The notes: generated by a model from the sequence alone, not told the origin. 64,000 nt of DNA from Saprospiraceae bacterium (GCA_020437105.1 JAGQWR010000014.1:1-64000), one strand, 5' to 3'; shown: positions 9,584 to 18,550, counted from the stretch's first letter. Made by a program: numbers and translations.

Positions 9584-10364
9584 GTCCATCATAGTTTTCT
9601 GCCCGAATCCGTACAGCATATATACCAACAGTGTGTGCGAACTACTTCAACAAAAGGGCTATTCCATTGACACCATCATCGTTCGGAAATTCACATTAAA
9701 CCGGTTTTTCAATGAATTTAGTCGGGATGGTGTACGCCTATTAAAAAAGATCTGGACAAAGCTCTTTTTAAAAGAAAAGGCATATACAGTTAATGAAAAT
9801 AATGTCCTGGCATTTAGAAAGGACCATGGCTTAACCATCAAAAACATTAAAGCATTCCAGGCAGGCGGCACCAAATTGGTGTATTGCGGCAGTTTAAATG
9901 ATCAAATTGTAGAAGATACCCTCCGTCAAAAAAAAGAAAAACTCATTGTTTTTACTGGGGGCGGAATCGTTCGAAAAAACATTTTGGATTTGGCCGGCGA
10001 TGGTATAATTAATTGCCACATGGGTATCTTACCTAAATACAAAGGCATGGACCTCCCGGAATGGTGTATTTTAGAGGGTGAAATTGACCAATTGGGGATT
10101 ACACTGCATTTTATGGATACAGGAATTGATACAGGCGACATCCTGAAAACAATAAAAGTACCCATAGGCAACAATACCGATATCAAAACACTTAGAAGTA
10201 CATTCGAACCGGTCATGATAAATGCGATGGTCGAAACGGTTGAGGCATGTTTGGCAGGCACGGCAAAACCAAGTCCGCAACCGGCTTCCGAAAATCGGCA
10301 ATATTTTATCGTACATCCCCGATTGTACAGCCTTATTAATAAGAAGATCCAAAAGAGTAGTTAA
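9576..10364 (+). CDS. Formyltransferase-family protein (Fmt/ArnA-like fold)
   Basis: A 262-residue protein with the formyltransferase N-terminal fold. The catalytic Asn-His-Asp set is in place: INCHMGILPKYKG gives N146 and H148, and GIDTGD gives D185. These motifs match methionyl-tRNA formyltransferase and sugar N-formyltransferases that use N10-formyltetrahydrofolate. The first ~85 residues look divergent, and the C-terminal OB-fold typical of Fmt is missing, so it is unlikely to be the housekeeping Fmt. An amino-sugar or other small-molecule amine is the likelier acceptor (inference). Overlaps both neighbours (eight bases upstream; one base downstream in TAATG). Confidence 0.8.
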   Translation: MNKSIIVFCPNPYSIYTNSVCELLQQKGYSIDTIIVRKFTLNRFFNEFSRDGVRLLKKIWTKLFLKEKAYTVNENNVLAFRKDHGLTIKNIKAFQAGGTKLVYCGSLNDQIVEDTLRQKKEKLIVFTGGGIVRKNILDLAGDGIINCHMGILPKYKGMDLPEWCILEGEIDQLGITLHFMDTGIDTGDILKTIKVPIGNNTDIKTLRSTFEPVMINAMVETVEACLAGTAKPSPQPASENRQYFIVHPRLYSLINKKIQKSS

Positions 10365-10852
10365 TGTCCATGAATAATAATGACATCCTTCGGCGAATCC
10401 GATATACATTCGACCTCAGCGATTCAAAAATGATGGAAATCTTTGCCATGGGCGGCCAGGAAGCCAGCAGGGCAGAGATCAGCGACTGGCTTAAAAAGGA
10501 CGACCACGAAGACCAAAAAAGTTTGTATGACAAACAATTGGCTGTTTTCCTAAATGGATTTATCACGTTAAAACGTGGCAAAAAAGAGGGTCCGCCACTC
10601 AAGCCGGAAAAATCATTGAACAATAATATGATCCTCCGGAAACTAAAAATTGCACTAAATCTGAAGGACGAGGATATTCTGGAAATCTTTGACCTGGTCG
10701 GATTAATCGTTAGCAAACACGAACTCAGTGCGCTTTTTCGAAATCCAAATCAAAGTCAATACCGCATGTGCAAAGACCAGTTTCTCCGCAACTTTTTATA
10801 TGGACTGCAGGAGAAATACCGCCCTAACCCGGAAAAAACGGAAGATTCTTGA
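10364..10852 (+). CDS. DUF1456 (YehS-like) protein
   Basis: A 162-residue protein with the two DUF1456 repeats typical of YehS: NNNDILRRIRYTFDLSDSKM at the N-terminus and NNNMILRKLKIALNLKDEDI from about residue 86. Each is followed by a helical segment that includes FLNGFITLKRGKK or FLRNFLYGLQ. Function is unknown across the family. The start ATG overlaps the preceding stop (TAATG); a second ATG two codons on (10370) gives the family's usual MNNND start and is equally possible. Confidence 0.85.
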   Translation: MSMNNNDILRRIRYTFDLSDSKMMEIFAMGGQEASRAEISDWLKKDDHEDQKSLYDKQLAVFLNGFITLKRGKKEGPPLKPEKSLNNNMILRKLKIALNLKDEDILEIFDLVGLIVSKHELSALFRNPNQSQYRMCKDQFLRNFLYGLQEKYRPNPEKTEDS

Positions 10853-11160
10853 TTTTTCAAACGCTCGTACACTATAGCCTGCATTTACTGTTCCCGGGAT
10901 TAATAGCCTGGTTATTTTTTCGAAAAGAATGGAAAAAAGCCTGGCTCCTAATGCTGGCTACCATGCTCATTGACCTGGATCATCTGTTGGCAGATCCTGT
11001 TTTTGATCCCAACCGCTGTAGTATTGGCTTTCATCCACTACATTCATTTGTAGCCATCGGTTTTTACTTTATTTTGGCTTTTATTCCAAAAACGCGAATA
11101 GTGGCTGTTGGTTTACTTTTACACATGGCCACTGATTTCCAGGATTGTTTCTGGAAATAA
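10849..11160 (+). CDS. Small membrane protein, DUF6122-like
   Basis: A 103-residue membrane protein with three or four hydrophobic segments. It begins with the HYSLHLLFPGLIAW segment and contains acidic/His clusters LIDLDHLLADP and LHMATDFQDC, which resemble the metal-dependent hydrolase-like LexA-independent DUF6122 family of Bacteroidota. The chosen TTG start overlaps the preceding TGA (TTGA). Later ATG codons would remove the first membrane segment. It closes the operon starting at 7981. Confidence 0.65.
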   Translation: MIFQTLVHYSLHLLFPGLIAWLFFRKEWKKAWLLMLATMLIDLDHLLADPVFDPNRCSIGFHPLHSFVAIGFYFILAFIPKTRIVAVGLLLHMATDFQDCFWK

Positions 11161-11212
11161 TCTGCCCCCTACTCTATGTCCAAAAATGCCTATAGTACCG
11201 GTTATAGAACAG

Positions 11213-11712
11213 GGGGAGTTTTGCTCCCGCTAACGCGACTCGCAAGGGGATGAAAATTCCGCCGGCATTTTCGGGGAGTGGCCCTCCGCCTGAGGCGGAG
11301 AGCCTGGGGAGGAATGGTCGGTTTTGTGGATCATTTTTCTGTGAAGAATACGTTTCTCCCCAGGAGGGGCCATAGGCTCCAACACTCCCCAATTTTCACC
11401 GAAAGGTGGAAAGTCTCCCCAGCCGATTAAGCGGAGCGACAATCGGTGCTCCACTTATTACCGCAAAGGAAAATTGAACCAAGGGGAGTTTTGCTCCCGC
11501 TAACGCGCTTCACAAGGGGATGAAAATCCCGCCGGCATTTTCGGGGAGTGGCCCTCCGCCTGAGCCGGATCGCCTGGGGAGGAATGGTCGGTTTTATGGA
11601 TCATTTTCCTGTGAAGAATACGTTTCTCCCCAGGAGGGGCCATAGGCACCAACACTCCCCAATTTTCACCGAAAGGCGGAAAGTCTCCCCAGTCGATTCA
11701 GCGAAGCGCAAA
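11213..11712. repeat. Two tandem ~230-bp repeats, 270-bp period, palindrome-rich
   Basis: Copy 1 spans about 11213-11445 and copy 2 about 11483-11712; each begins GGGGAGTTTTGCTCCCGC and they are nearly identical. Each unit is full of inverted segments: TGGCCCTCC against GGAGGGGCC, and GGGGAGTGG against CACTCCCC. Copy 1 also has CTCCGCC-TGA-GGCGGAG. In copy 2 that last hairpin is broken by substitutions. Short open frames on the minus strand here are repetitive and not protein-like. The 594 bases between 11161 and 11754 hold nothing else recognisable. Confidence 0.85.
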
Positions 11713-11754
11713 TAGACCCTCCCCACCAACGATTCAGCCTGGCAATAGCCTCCT

Positions 11755-12735
11755 TTACTCCCAAGCCAACGACTTCTCCCCAGTTTTAATCACCTCCACC
11801 CCGCCAATTTTTTCCACCCACTCCCCCATTTCAGGTAAGGTCGAATAATAGGTTGCAGTTGGAGCATAGGACAGCTCTTGCTGAATTTTTGAAATATCCA
11901 GTACCATATCTTTGGTAAAAGATCGAACCAACAAAGGAGTAATGCCACCTATTTTAAACAGCGCCAAAATTTTTAAAAGGGCAATCGGAATTTGACGTTC
12001 TTTTAAAGGTTTACCATAGAGTTGGGTACACAAGGCTCGCATTATTTCGATAAGCAGATAAGCTTCTGAATCCGAAACATTATAAATATGAGTTCCTTTT
12101 TTGACGGATTGTCCGAAGCAACACTCAATAGCATGTGCCAAATTGCTGTAATGTGTCATGGAAGCCCTGACTTTCATTTTTCCCGGACGGTTTAAAATAT
12201 CCTTGTTGGTCAATTTTAGCATTCTGGGCAAAATGACCTTGTCGCCCACACCGTACAAGGCTCGAGGGCGAAGTACAAAACAGGCATCGTGCCGGGAAGT
12301 CTCAAGCAGCATTTCCTCAGATTGCAATTTAGAGCGGCCATAAGGAGATAAAAGGGCATTGTCTTGATGCCCAGCCATATCTTCTGTTAATAGGTTATCG
12401 TCTGGCAGATATACCGAGGAGGAGGATATATGCACAAAGAGCGGACAATTAGCTGTTGCCTCGGCGACCTTCTTTGTGCCCGTTACATTTGCCAGATACA
12501 GATCTTCCGGCCTCCCCTTGTCATCTGAAAGCGCAGCCGTATGGATACAAACATCCGCATCCGGAAAATCAACCGTTTTCGTAATATCTATCGGAAGGTA
12601 AGTTGCATAATCCAACAAGGCTCGAGGAGCTTCTTTGGAACGCCCACTCGCGATCACTTCATGCCCTTTTTGGGAAAAATACCGAGTAAGCCAGGCTCCT
12701 AAAGACCCGGTGGCACCTGTAATAATTATTCGCAT
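11755..12735 (-). CDS. NAD(P)-dependent epimerase/dehydratase (extended SDR)
   Basis: A 326-residue extended short-chain dehydrogenase/reductase. The Rossmann motif GATGSLG (residues 7-13) starts the protein. DVCIHTAAL is the family's H-A-A segment, the catalytic Ser lies in HISSSSVY, and the YxxxK pair is Y132/K136 (PYGRSK). The C-terminal half is a typical variable substrate-binding part. Members act on nucleotide sugars, sterols or similar; the substrate cannot be read from the sequence. It is divergent from the PEP-synthase-like gene with 39 bases between the starts, so shared control is likely. Confidence 0.85.
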   Translation of the reverse strand: MRIIITGATGSLGAWLTRYFSQKGHEVIASGRSKEAPRALLDYATYLPIDITKTVDFPDADVCIHTAALSDDKGRPEDLYLANVTGTKKVAEATANCPLFVHISSSSVYLPDDNLLTEDMAGHQDNALLSPYGRSKLQSEEMLLETSRHDACFVLRPRALYGVGDKVILPRMLKLTNKDILNRPGKMKVRASMTHYSNLAHAIECCFGQSVKKGTHIYNVSDSEAYLLIEIMRALCTQLYGKPLKERQIPIALLKILALFKIGGITPLLVRSFTKDMVLDISKIQQELSYAPTATYYSTLPEMGEWVEKIGGVEVIKTGEKSLAWE

Positions 12736-12774
12736 AAGGTTTTAATCTTGGCACAAAAAAACTAATTTACCCTA

Positions 12775-15243
12775 ATGCAAGGAATTATCCACTATGAATC
12801 TGTAAACAGCCTGGAAAACTTTGGCGGCAAGGCTGCCGGACTATTTTTTCTTCGGGATCAACAATTCGAAGTACCTGCATTCTACCTTCTGGGGTATGAA
12901 ACGGTGCAAGCCATTATTGAAAAAAAAGCGGGGCTCCCGGAATTGGTAGATGATTGGGTAGCACAACATAAAATAAACCCCGACTCACTATGGGCAGTCC
13001 GCTCCAGTGCACATATTGAAGATGGCAAAGAACAGTCCTTTGCCGGATTATTCTCCTCCGAAATCAACAAGAAGCCAAGCCAACTTCCCAACGCAATAGA
13101 AAACGTCATCACTGCATACCAGCACGTGCAGGAACTGAAATATAACACCTTCGGCCACTTTGATTTTGCCATCATCATCCAGGAGATGTTGAGACCGGAT
13201 TATGCCGGCGTGGTATTCTCGCATAACCCCTTAAATCCTGAAGAAGAACTATGTTATATTAACATTGTACCGGGATTGGGAGAAACACTGGTCAGCGGCA
13301 AAGCAGAGGCCTTTATGGTAACTCAACACCGAAAAAAAAGGAGCTTTTTAAATCCGAAAGAAACTTTTTTTGGAGAACAATTTGCAGGTGATCAAACGAT
13401 TGAAATTGAAGAAAGCGGAACCAGCATTCAGGCAGCAGTAAACAAACATTTAGATGCCCTATATCAGGGTGCCCAAAAACTGGCAAAAGTAAAAGGCTTT
13501 CCGGTAGATATTGAATTTGCCATTGCAGGAGACATCTTATACTGGCTACAGGTCAGACCGATAACCACACCGGAAAAAGAAATCGTTCATACCATCTGGG
13601 ACAATTCAAATATCAATGAAAATTATCCGGGTCTAAGCCTGCCATTAAGTATTTCTTATACCCAAAGGACCTACGGTAAAGGATATTCCGGTATGGCTCG
13701 GTTTTTAGGCATGACAGCAAAGAGCGTAGAACAAAACATGCCCCTGTTTCAAAATATGGTTGGCGGTATTTATGGATCCCTCTATTATAATGTCACCGCC
13801 TGGCAACAACTCCTGTATCAACTGCCTTTTGGAAAAAAAACAAGCTACTGGATCACCCGTATCTGGAATGCTGATGATGCACAATTTAGGCCACCCAAAT
13901 CCCGATCATCACTACTTGGGTATTTGCGATTGAATGGCAATCTCATTCGTTCCTTCCTCTTTTTCAAAAAGCATAAAATGCGTTTTGAAAAGGTGTACTA
14001 TGATGTTTTAACTAATTTCTCGCATGAGCAGCTTGAAAACAAAAGTCAGGAAGAGCTGGTCAGTTATTACTTCGATTTAGAAAAAAGGCTGGGCGACAAT
14101 TGGGTGGCCCCCCTGCTGAATGGATTTTATGCACTGATCCTTTTTTCTACATTAAAAAAAGTATTTCGGAATTCCCGATTATTTGAATCCTACCCAAATT
14201 TTATAAACGATATGCTCTATGCACAGGGAGATGTCGTTTCTGTCCAAATTGTAAAAGACTTTCAAAAGTTAATTGTTCAAATACAGGAAGACAGTTCTTT
14301 GAAATTACTTTTTCAGGCAGATGTTTCCGCCAAATTACTGGAATCTCTTCCGACAACACATCCGGAATTCTGGAAGGACGTTTCGACTTATCTCGATCAA
14401 TTTGGAGAACGGGCACCAGAGAGTGAACTAAAAATGGAAACCCGAAATTACCGGGATGATCCGGTCAAATTTATAGAGTTTCTAAAAACGAATGCTGGCA
14501 TGTCATTCGATCAGAATCGAAAATCATTTTCCTTTGATTATAAAGAAGTAATCCGGAAAGCTTATAAAAATAATCCGCTTAAGCGAATAGCCTTAATCCA
14601 ACTGATTCGGGTAAGTATTCCCCGGATTCGCGACCGGGAGAATTACCGCTTTTTGCGCACCAAATCCTTTCATATCGTTCGGCAGTTATTCCGGGCGATT
14701 GGAAACCAATTATACCTCAACGGCAAGTTGGAATCAGCTTCTGATTTTTTATATTTAAATTTTGAGGAATTAATTGATCCGGCAATAGGTGCGGCCCTTA
14801 GAGATCGAGTTTCCCAACGAAAATTGGAATATAAAAGCTTTGAAAACCAGGTGCATGCCCCACGTTATGCGCAAACAGAATCCGGCCTCCATCCGGTAGA
14901 AAAAAGCGCGGCGAAATTTGCAAAAGGTACACTCAGTGGTACCGGTTGTTGTAGTGGTATCATCACCGCAAAAACAGTAATTATTACCGGCTCAACAATG
15001 GATATCGATAATATCGCCGGAAAAATATTTATCGCAAATCACTTTGAACCGGGTTGGATAAATCTGTTCACCCAGGCAGCCGGCGTCATTTCGGAGCGCG
15101 GAAACCTGTTGAGCCATACCGCCATTTTATGCCGGGAAATGGGCATCCCTTCGATTGTTGGCGTAAAGGGATTAATGGACAGCGTTAAAGAAGGTGATGT
15201 CGTACAGATGAATGGAGGGACAGGGGAGGTAGTTTGGGTTTGA
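12775..15243 (+). CDS. PEP-synthase-family phosphotransferase, rifampin-phosphotransferase-like layout
   Basis: An 822-residue enzyme with three parts. Residues ~1-275 are the PPDK/PEP-synthase ATP-grasp domain (GGKAAGLFFL, the AVRSSAHIEDG loop, and the closing LQVRPITTP). Residues ~290-725 are a long unassigned domain where rifampin phosphotransferase places its acceptor-binding domain. Residues ~735-822 are the swivelling phosphohistidine domain, with the catalytic His at 781 in LLSHTAILCREMGIPSIVG. The PEP/pyruvate barrel of true PEP synthase is absent. It probably phosphorylates a small molecule using ATP via phospho-His; the acceptor is unknown and antibiotic inactivation is only one possibility. 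It is followed by a repeat-bearing gap and then the nucleotidyltransferase operon. Confidence 0.85.
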   Translation: MQGIIHYESVNSLENFGGKAAGLFFLRDQQFEVPAFYLLGYETVQAIIEKKAGLPELVDDWVAQHKINPDSLWAVRSSAHIEDGKEQSFAGLFSSEINKKPSQLPNAIENVITAYQHVQELKYNTFGHFDFAIIIQEMLRPDYAGVVFSHNPLNPEEELCYINIVPGLGETLVSGKAEAFMVTQHRKKRSFLNPKETFFGEQFAGDQTIEIEESGTSIQAAVNKHLDALYQGAQKLAKVKGFPVDIEFAIAGDILYWLQVRPITTPEKEIVHTIWDNSNINENYPGLSLPLSISYTQRTYGKGYSGMARFLGMTAKSVEQNMPLFQNMVGGIYGSLYYNVTAWQQLLYQLPFGKKTSYWITRIWNADDAQFRPPKSRSSLLGYLRLNGNLIRSFLFFKKHKMRFEKVYYDVLTNFSHEQLENKSQEELVSYYFDLEKRLGDNWVAPLLNGFYALILFSTLKKVFRNSRLFESYPNFINDMLYAQGDVVSVQIVKDFQKLIVQIQEDSSLKLLFQADVSAKLLESLPTTHPEFWKDVSTYLDQFGERAPESELKMETRNYRDDPVKFIEFLKTNAGMSFDQNRKSFSFDYKEVIRKAYKNNPLKRIALIQLIRVSIPRIRDRENYRFLRTKSFHIVRQLFRAIGNQLYLNGKLESASDFLYLNFEELIDPAIGAALRDRVSQRKLEYKSFENQVHAPRYAQTESGLHPVEKSAAKFAKGTLSGTGCCSGIITAKTVIITGSTMDIDNIAGKIFIANHFEPGWINLFTQAAGVISERGNLLSHTAILCREMGIPSIVGVKGLMDSVKEGDVVQMNGGTGEVVWV

Positions 15244-15345
15244 GTTTGAGTTTGAGTTTGGCCCGATATGCTATCGGGAGTTGGTTAGCACCGAATTAAA
15301 ACTTAAAAATCAAGAATTAAAAATTAAACTAAGCGTTTTTGGGCA
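15244..15345. repeat. Intergenic word-repeat mosaic, copy 3, with palindrome
   Basis: Begins with GAGTTT repeats, then the palindrome CCCGATATGCTATCGGG (15262-15278), a GTTGGTTAGC word, and AATTAAAACTTAAAAATC-type words. Palindromes of the same type (CCCCGATA...TATCGGGG) occur in the mosaics at 43376 and 48534. Confidence 0.65.
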
Positions 15346-15360
15346 CGTAGAGAAAAGAAC

Positions 15361-16737
15361 ATGAAAGTACCTAAATCAAATACCTTTTTTGAGCTGGCTT
15401 CAATGCTCAGTAAAATCTACCGGGATGAGGCTGACAACCAGGCCGCAGCCCAAACCATCAAAAACCTGAAACCTGATCAGCAGCAGGCATTTTTTGATTA
15501 TTGTAAAAAATGGAAGGTCGCTCCCATGCTTTATATCCAATTAAAAAAGGAGGATTTATTGCATCTTTTTGAGACTTCTGTGGCCACCCAATTTGAGGCC
15601 ATTTACAGCAAAGTGCAGCAGGAAAATGAACGGCGAAATACAGAGGCGGTTAAATTTCTGGCTGAATTTAATAAACAGGGAATTGAAGTAGCTATCCTTA
15701 AAGGAAATCTTTTCATCCATACAATACATCAAGACAGTGGGTATAAAAAAATGAATGACTTTGATATTCTCATTCATGCGAAAGACTGGCCAAAAGTGCA
15801 AGCCATTTATGACACCCTGGGTTATATTCCGCTCGGATTTGGATGGAGCGGTGAAAAACAAAAACCTGCAAAATTTAGCCATGTCGGCACCTCCTTTATT
15901 AGTGCCAACCACCATTGCATCATTGGGACGCAGTGGGGCTTAAAATCACCCTCCTCGCGCTATACGCTGAATATTGAGGAGGCCTGGACTGATAGCCTTC
16001 CATTTGATTTTCTGGGCGTACCTGTAAAACAATTATCTCCGGAATATAACCTCCTGCACCTGATCATGCACATGGGTATATACAAATGCGGAATACGGGA
16101 CTGCATGGATGTATATAATTTACTGCTTGCTGAAAAAAACTGGGACGAAGACAAACTGGTAGCCATATTCGAAAAAACCAATGCTCTGGAAAAAGCATAT
16201 TTCACGTTAATCCTTTCAAACATTTGCTCCGATGCAGTAGATCAAAGTCTGCTGAAAAGGCTTATCCCGAAGAAGAACAACTACTTAATTAAACGCCTGA
16301 AATCCAGACTGCGGCTTTACGAAAAAACAGGTGATTTTCAGGATGCCTACCATGATTATTTTCAAAAGATTGAAATAAACCTTTTTTACTTCAACATATT
16401 TCCGGAGTTCCATAAAAAAGCATTCTTCTACGGAAAAATATTGCGGTTAATCTTTTGGCCTAAAAAAGACATCGTACTCCGATTATCTGATCTGACACCG
16501 CAGCATTCCCGATGGGAAAAGTTATTGGCCTTAAAACGAGCACCTCGTTTAGTATTTTCGCTTATCGCCGAGGAGATTGGATGGACCTTCACCTTGCTCC
16601 TTTTTTTTAAACTATTCTTTGATCTTCTGCTATCCTTAAAAAACTACATTTTTAAACAAGAGTCCTATTTTGACTATCTGAAAGGTCGTGGGATCTCTCC
16701 ACAAGAGATTGAATCTGCGGTGCGCAATATTGAATAA
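15361..16737 (+). CDS. Nucleotidyltransferase-family protein (NTP_transf_5-like)
   Basis: A 458-residue protein of the uncharacterised nucleotidyltransferase class seen in many natural-product and surface-glycan loci. The core is visible as IEVAILKGN (Lys-Gly at 114-115) followed by YKKMNDFDILI, where D133 and D135 are the expected metal-binding pair. The later HLIMHMGIYKCGIRDCMDVYNLL helix matches the family's His-containing segment. A C-terminal hydrophobic segment (WTFTLLLFFKLFFDLLLSL) may associate with the membrane. It starts an operon with two kinases (one-base and three-base gaps). The substrate is unknown. Confidence 0.75.
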   Translation: MKVPKSNTFFELASMLSKIYRDEADNQAAAQTIKNLKPDQQQAFFDYCKKWKVAPMLYIQLKKEDLLHLFETSVATQFEAIYSKVQQENERRNTEAVKFLAEFNKQGIEVAILKGNLFIHTIHQDSGYKKMNDFDILIHAKDWPKVQAIYDTLGYIPLGFGWSGEKQKPAKFSHVGTSFISANHHCIIGTQWGLKSPSSRYTLNIEEAWTDSLPFDFLGVPVKQLSPEYNLLHLIMHMGIYKCGIRDCMDVYNLLLAEKNWDEDKLVAIFEKTNALEKAYFTLILSNICSDAVDQSLLKRLIPKKNNYLIKRLKSRLRLYEKTGDFQDAYHDYFQKIEINLFYFNIFPEFHKKAFFYGKILRLIFWPKKDIVLRLSDLTPQHSRWEKLLALKRAPRLVFSLIAEEIGWTFTLLLFFKLFFDLLLSLKNYIFKQESYFDYLKGRGISPQEIESAVRNIE

Positions 16738-16738
16738 A

Positions 16739-17350
16739 ATGAAAAAACTTATTTGTATAACCGGCATGGATGGTGTCGGGAAAAGCACACTGGTCGATGC
16801 CCTGGTCCAAAAGATTCCGGCTTCTAAAGCTGCCAATATTTGGGATTTACTCGACAGTCCGATCCAGAGCCTGCCGTTTAAGTCCAAACATCAAATTGAT
16901 GACTTCCTTTGTGCTTTAACACCTGATTCCCGACTGCTGTTCCTGTCGCATGCGTTGACCTATTCTGTGGACAAAGCACTTGAAGGAGAAGCGGAATGCA
17001 TCATTCTCAACAGCTATTATTATAAATATTTTGCAACCGAGTATGCACTTGGTGCCAATATAGAACTGGTAAAAGCCCTGTCAACCCTTTTTCCAGCCCC
17101 TGATCTTGTGATTAAATTAGAGCTTCCTGTCGCAGAGTCGCTGTTGCGAAAAAAAGTGTTGTCACGATACGAGTGTGGCCTGGTGTCCAAACCAGATTCA
17201 ATCAGTTTTTCTACTTTTCAAAATAAGGCAACAAATGCCTGGGATTTATTTGATCCAAGAGACTGGATTAAACTGGACGCCAGAAAAAGTCCTACGGAAT
17301 TGTTGAATGACTGTATCCAAACATTAAAAGACAGCTCTCTGATTCCCTAG
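16739..17350 (+). CDS. P-loop kinase, thymidylate-kinase-like (1)
   Basis: A 203-residue P-loop protein with Walker A GMDGVGKST (residues 9-17) and the overall length of thymidylate or dephospho-CoA-type kinases. Other kinase landmarks are weaker: IILNSYYYKYFATEYAL sits where dTMP kinase has its DRY-type loop, and LVIKLELPVAESLLRKK matches the strand and lid helix region. The ATG at 16739 follows the preceding stop by one base and is preferred over an upstream in-frame start. It is unlikely to be the housekeeping dTMP kinase because a second paralog-like kinase follows at once. Confidence 0.75.
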   Translation: MKKLICITGMDGVGKSTLVDALVQKIPASKAANIWDLLDSPIQSLPFKSKHQIDDFLCALTPDSRLLFLSHALTYSVDKALEGEAECIILNSYYYKYFATEYALGANIELVKALSTLFPAPDLVIKLELPVAESLLRKKVLSRYECGLVSKPDSISFSTFQNKATNAWDLFDPRDWIKLDARKSPTELLNDCIQTLKDSSLIP

Positions 17351-17353
17351 CTT

Positions 17354-18154
17354 ATGAAAACAATTTTAATTACCGGATTAGATGGTTCCGGAAAAAGTAC
17401 GCTGCTGTCAAAACTCGCCAAAGAGAAAGACGGAAGAGGGTACGACATCCTATTTGTCCCCCAAATTGAAGCGAGCGCACTGGATTTAGAACCGGAGTTA
17501 TTAAAAGTGGCCCATTTTATAAACACCCTGAATGTAGAAGGTGATTTAAAACAGCAGCCGCATCTAAAAGCCATAGCGCTATTTGCTTCCATGCTACTCT
17601 TCAAACAGCTGCATCAATTCTATCAGAACAATAAATTAAAGACGCTTTATTGCGAACGACATCCATTAATAGACACCGGTGTGTATGCCCGATTTTACGC
17701 CAGCAAATTAAATCCGGCTGCCATCGACTCTCAATTTTTCAGTGCGTTGGATGCGCGTTTTCCCATGGAACTGGATTCGCTGCTCCAGCTTTTACCAACT
17801 CCATATAGGACCCCAAATGTCCTTGGTAGATCTGCTACATTTCTTCAATTTATTTACGACTGGTTTTTTGTGGAAGGGAGATTCGGGGTTAAGGAATTAA
17901 TACAACTTTTTGACATCCCCCTACCCGATCAGATCTACTTTTTAAATGCCAGTCCGGACATACTTTATGCACGTATCGCCGACCGCGAACTAAAAGAAGC
18001 TCACGAATCTGTAGAAGTATTTACAAAATTAAAATCCGTTTACGAAGCACTATTTGACGGATTAAAAAACCACACCACCATTGAAGAAATTAACGCCAAC
18101 GAAATAGAATTACTCAACGGTTTATTTGACAAAATAAACAGGCAACATTTATGA
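17354..18154 (+). CDS. P-loop kinase, thymidylate-kinase-like (2)
   Basis: A 266-residue P-loop protein with Walker A GLDGSGKST (residues 8-16). The CERHPLIDTGVYARFYASKL segment corresponds to the substrate-binding loop of the nucleoside/nucleotide kinase fold, and QIYFLNASPDILYARIADR matches the conserved strand plus lid helix. It is longer than a standard dTMP kinase, with an insertion around residues 130-175. It is only distantly similar to the kinase before it, so the pair may act on different substrates or successive intermediates. It overlaps the next start by four bases (ATGA). Confidence 0.75.
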   Translation: MKTILITGLDGSGKSTLLSKLAKEKDGRGYDILFVPQIEASALDLEPELLKVAHFINTLNVEGDLKQQPHLKAIALFASMLLFKQLHQFYQNNKLKTLYCERHPLIDTGVYARFYASKLNPAAIDSQFFSALDARFPMELDSLLQLLPTPYRTPNVLGRSATFLQFIYDWFFVEGRFGVKELIQLFDIPLPDQIYFLNASPDILYARIADRELKEAHESVEVFTKLKSVYEALFDGLKNHTTIEEINANEIELLNGLFDKINRQHL

Positions 18155-18540
18155 GTCGACATATATCAAAGGGAAAAAAGGTTTTATACTTCTTTTTGGG
18201 AAGTGTAGCACTTGTAATGGCTTATGTAGGTGTAGCCTTGCCGGGTGTCCCCGGAATCCCCTTTATTTTATTGACCGCCTACTTTTATGTGCAGTGCTCC
18301 GACAAGATGTACAACTGGGTATTAAACCAGCGCTTATTCGGCAAAGTAATCCGGGAATTTCAGGCACATAAAACCATACCACTTAAATTCAAACTAATCG
18401 TTATTTCCCAGCTTTGGGTATCTATCACGGTAGCCGAAATCTGGTTTGTAAAGGATTTGACCTGGCGACTGATTATCATTGCTTCGGGTATTTTCTTTAG
18501 TGTGTTAATTGCCCGGTTGAAGGGGACAGAAAAGTTGTGA
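18151..18540 (+). CDS. DUF454 (YbaN-like) inner-membrane protein
   Basis: A 129-residue membrane protein with the DUF454 pattern: a first helix (FFLGSVALVMAYVGVALP), the conserved GVPGIPFILLTAYFYVQCSDK segment, and then two more hydrophobic helices. The family is widespread and of unknown function. It is translationally coupled to the second kinase by an ATGA overlap and ends the operon. Confidence 0.85.
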   Translation: MSRHISKGKKVLYFFLGSVALVMAYVGVALPGVPGIPFILLTAYFYVQCSDKMYNWVLNQRLFGKVIREFQAHKTIPLKFKLIVISQLWVSITVAEIWFVKDLTWRLIIIASGIFFSVLIARLKGTEKL

Positions 18541-18550
18541 TTGAGGTGCA

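Noticed and set aside
11174-11454. Two 70-plus-codon minus-strand frames in the 270-bp repeats
   Set aside because: Proline/glycine-rich translation arises from the palindromic repeat; the repeated unit has the same frames in both copies and no conservation pattern of a protein.
12775-15243. Naming the PEP-synthase-like protein a phosphoenolpyruvate synthase
   Set aside because: The PEP/pyruvate-binding barrel is not visible; domain order and length suit rifampin-phosphotransferase-like enzymes, and the acceptor is unknown.
16739-18154. Naming either P-loop kinase tmk (housekeeping thymidylate kinase)
   Set aside because: Two divergent copies sit in a specialised operon and lack a clear DRY/lid pattern; only the fold can be supported.
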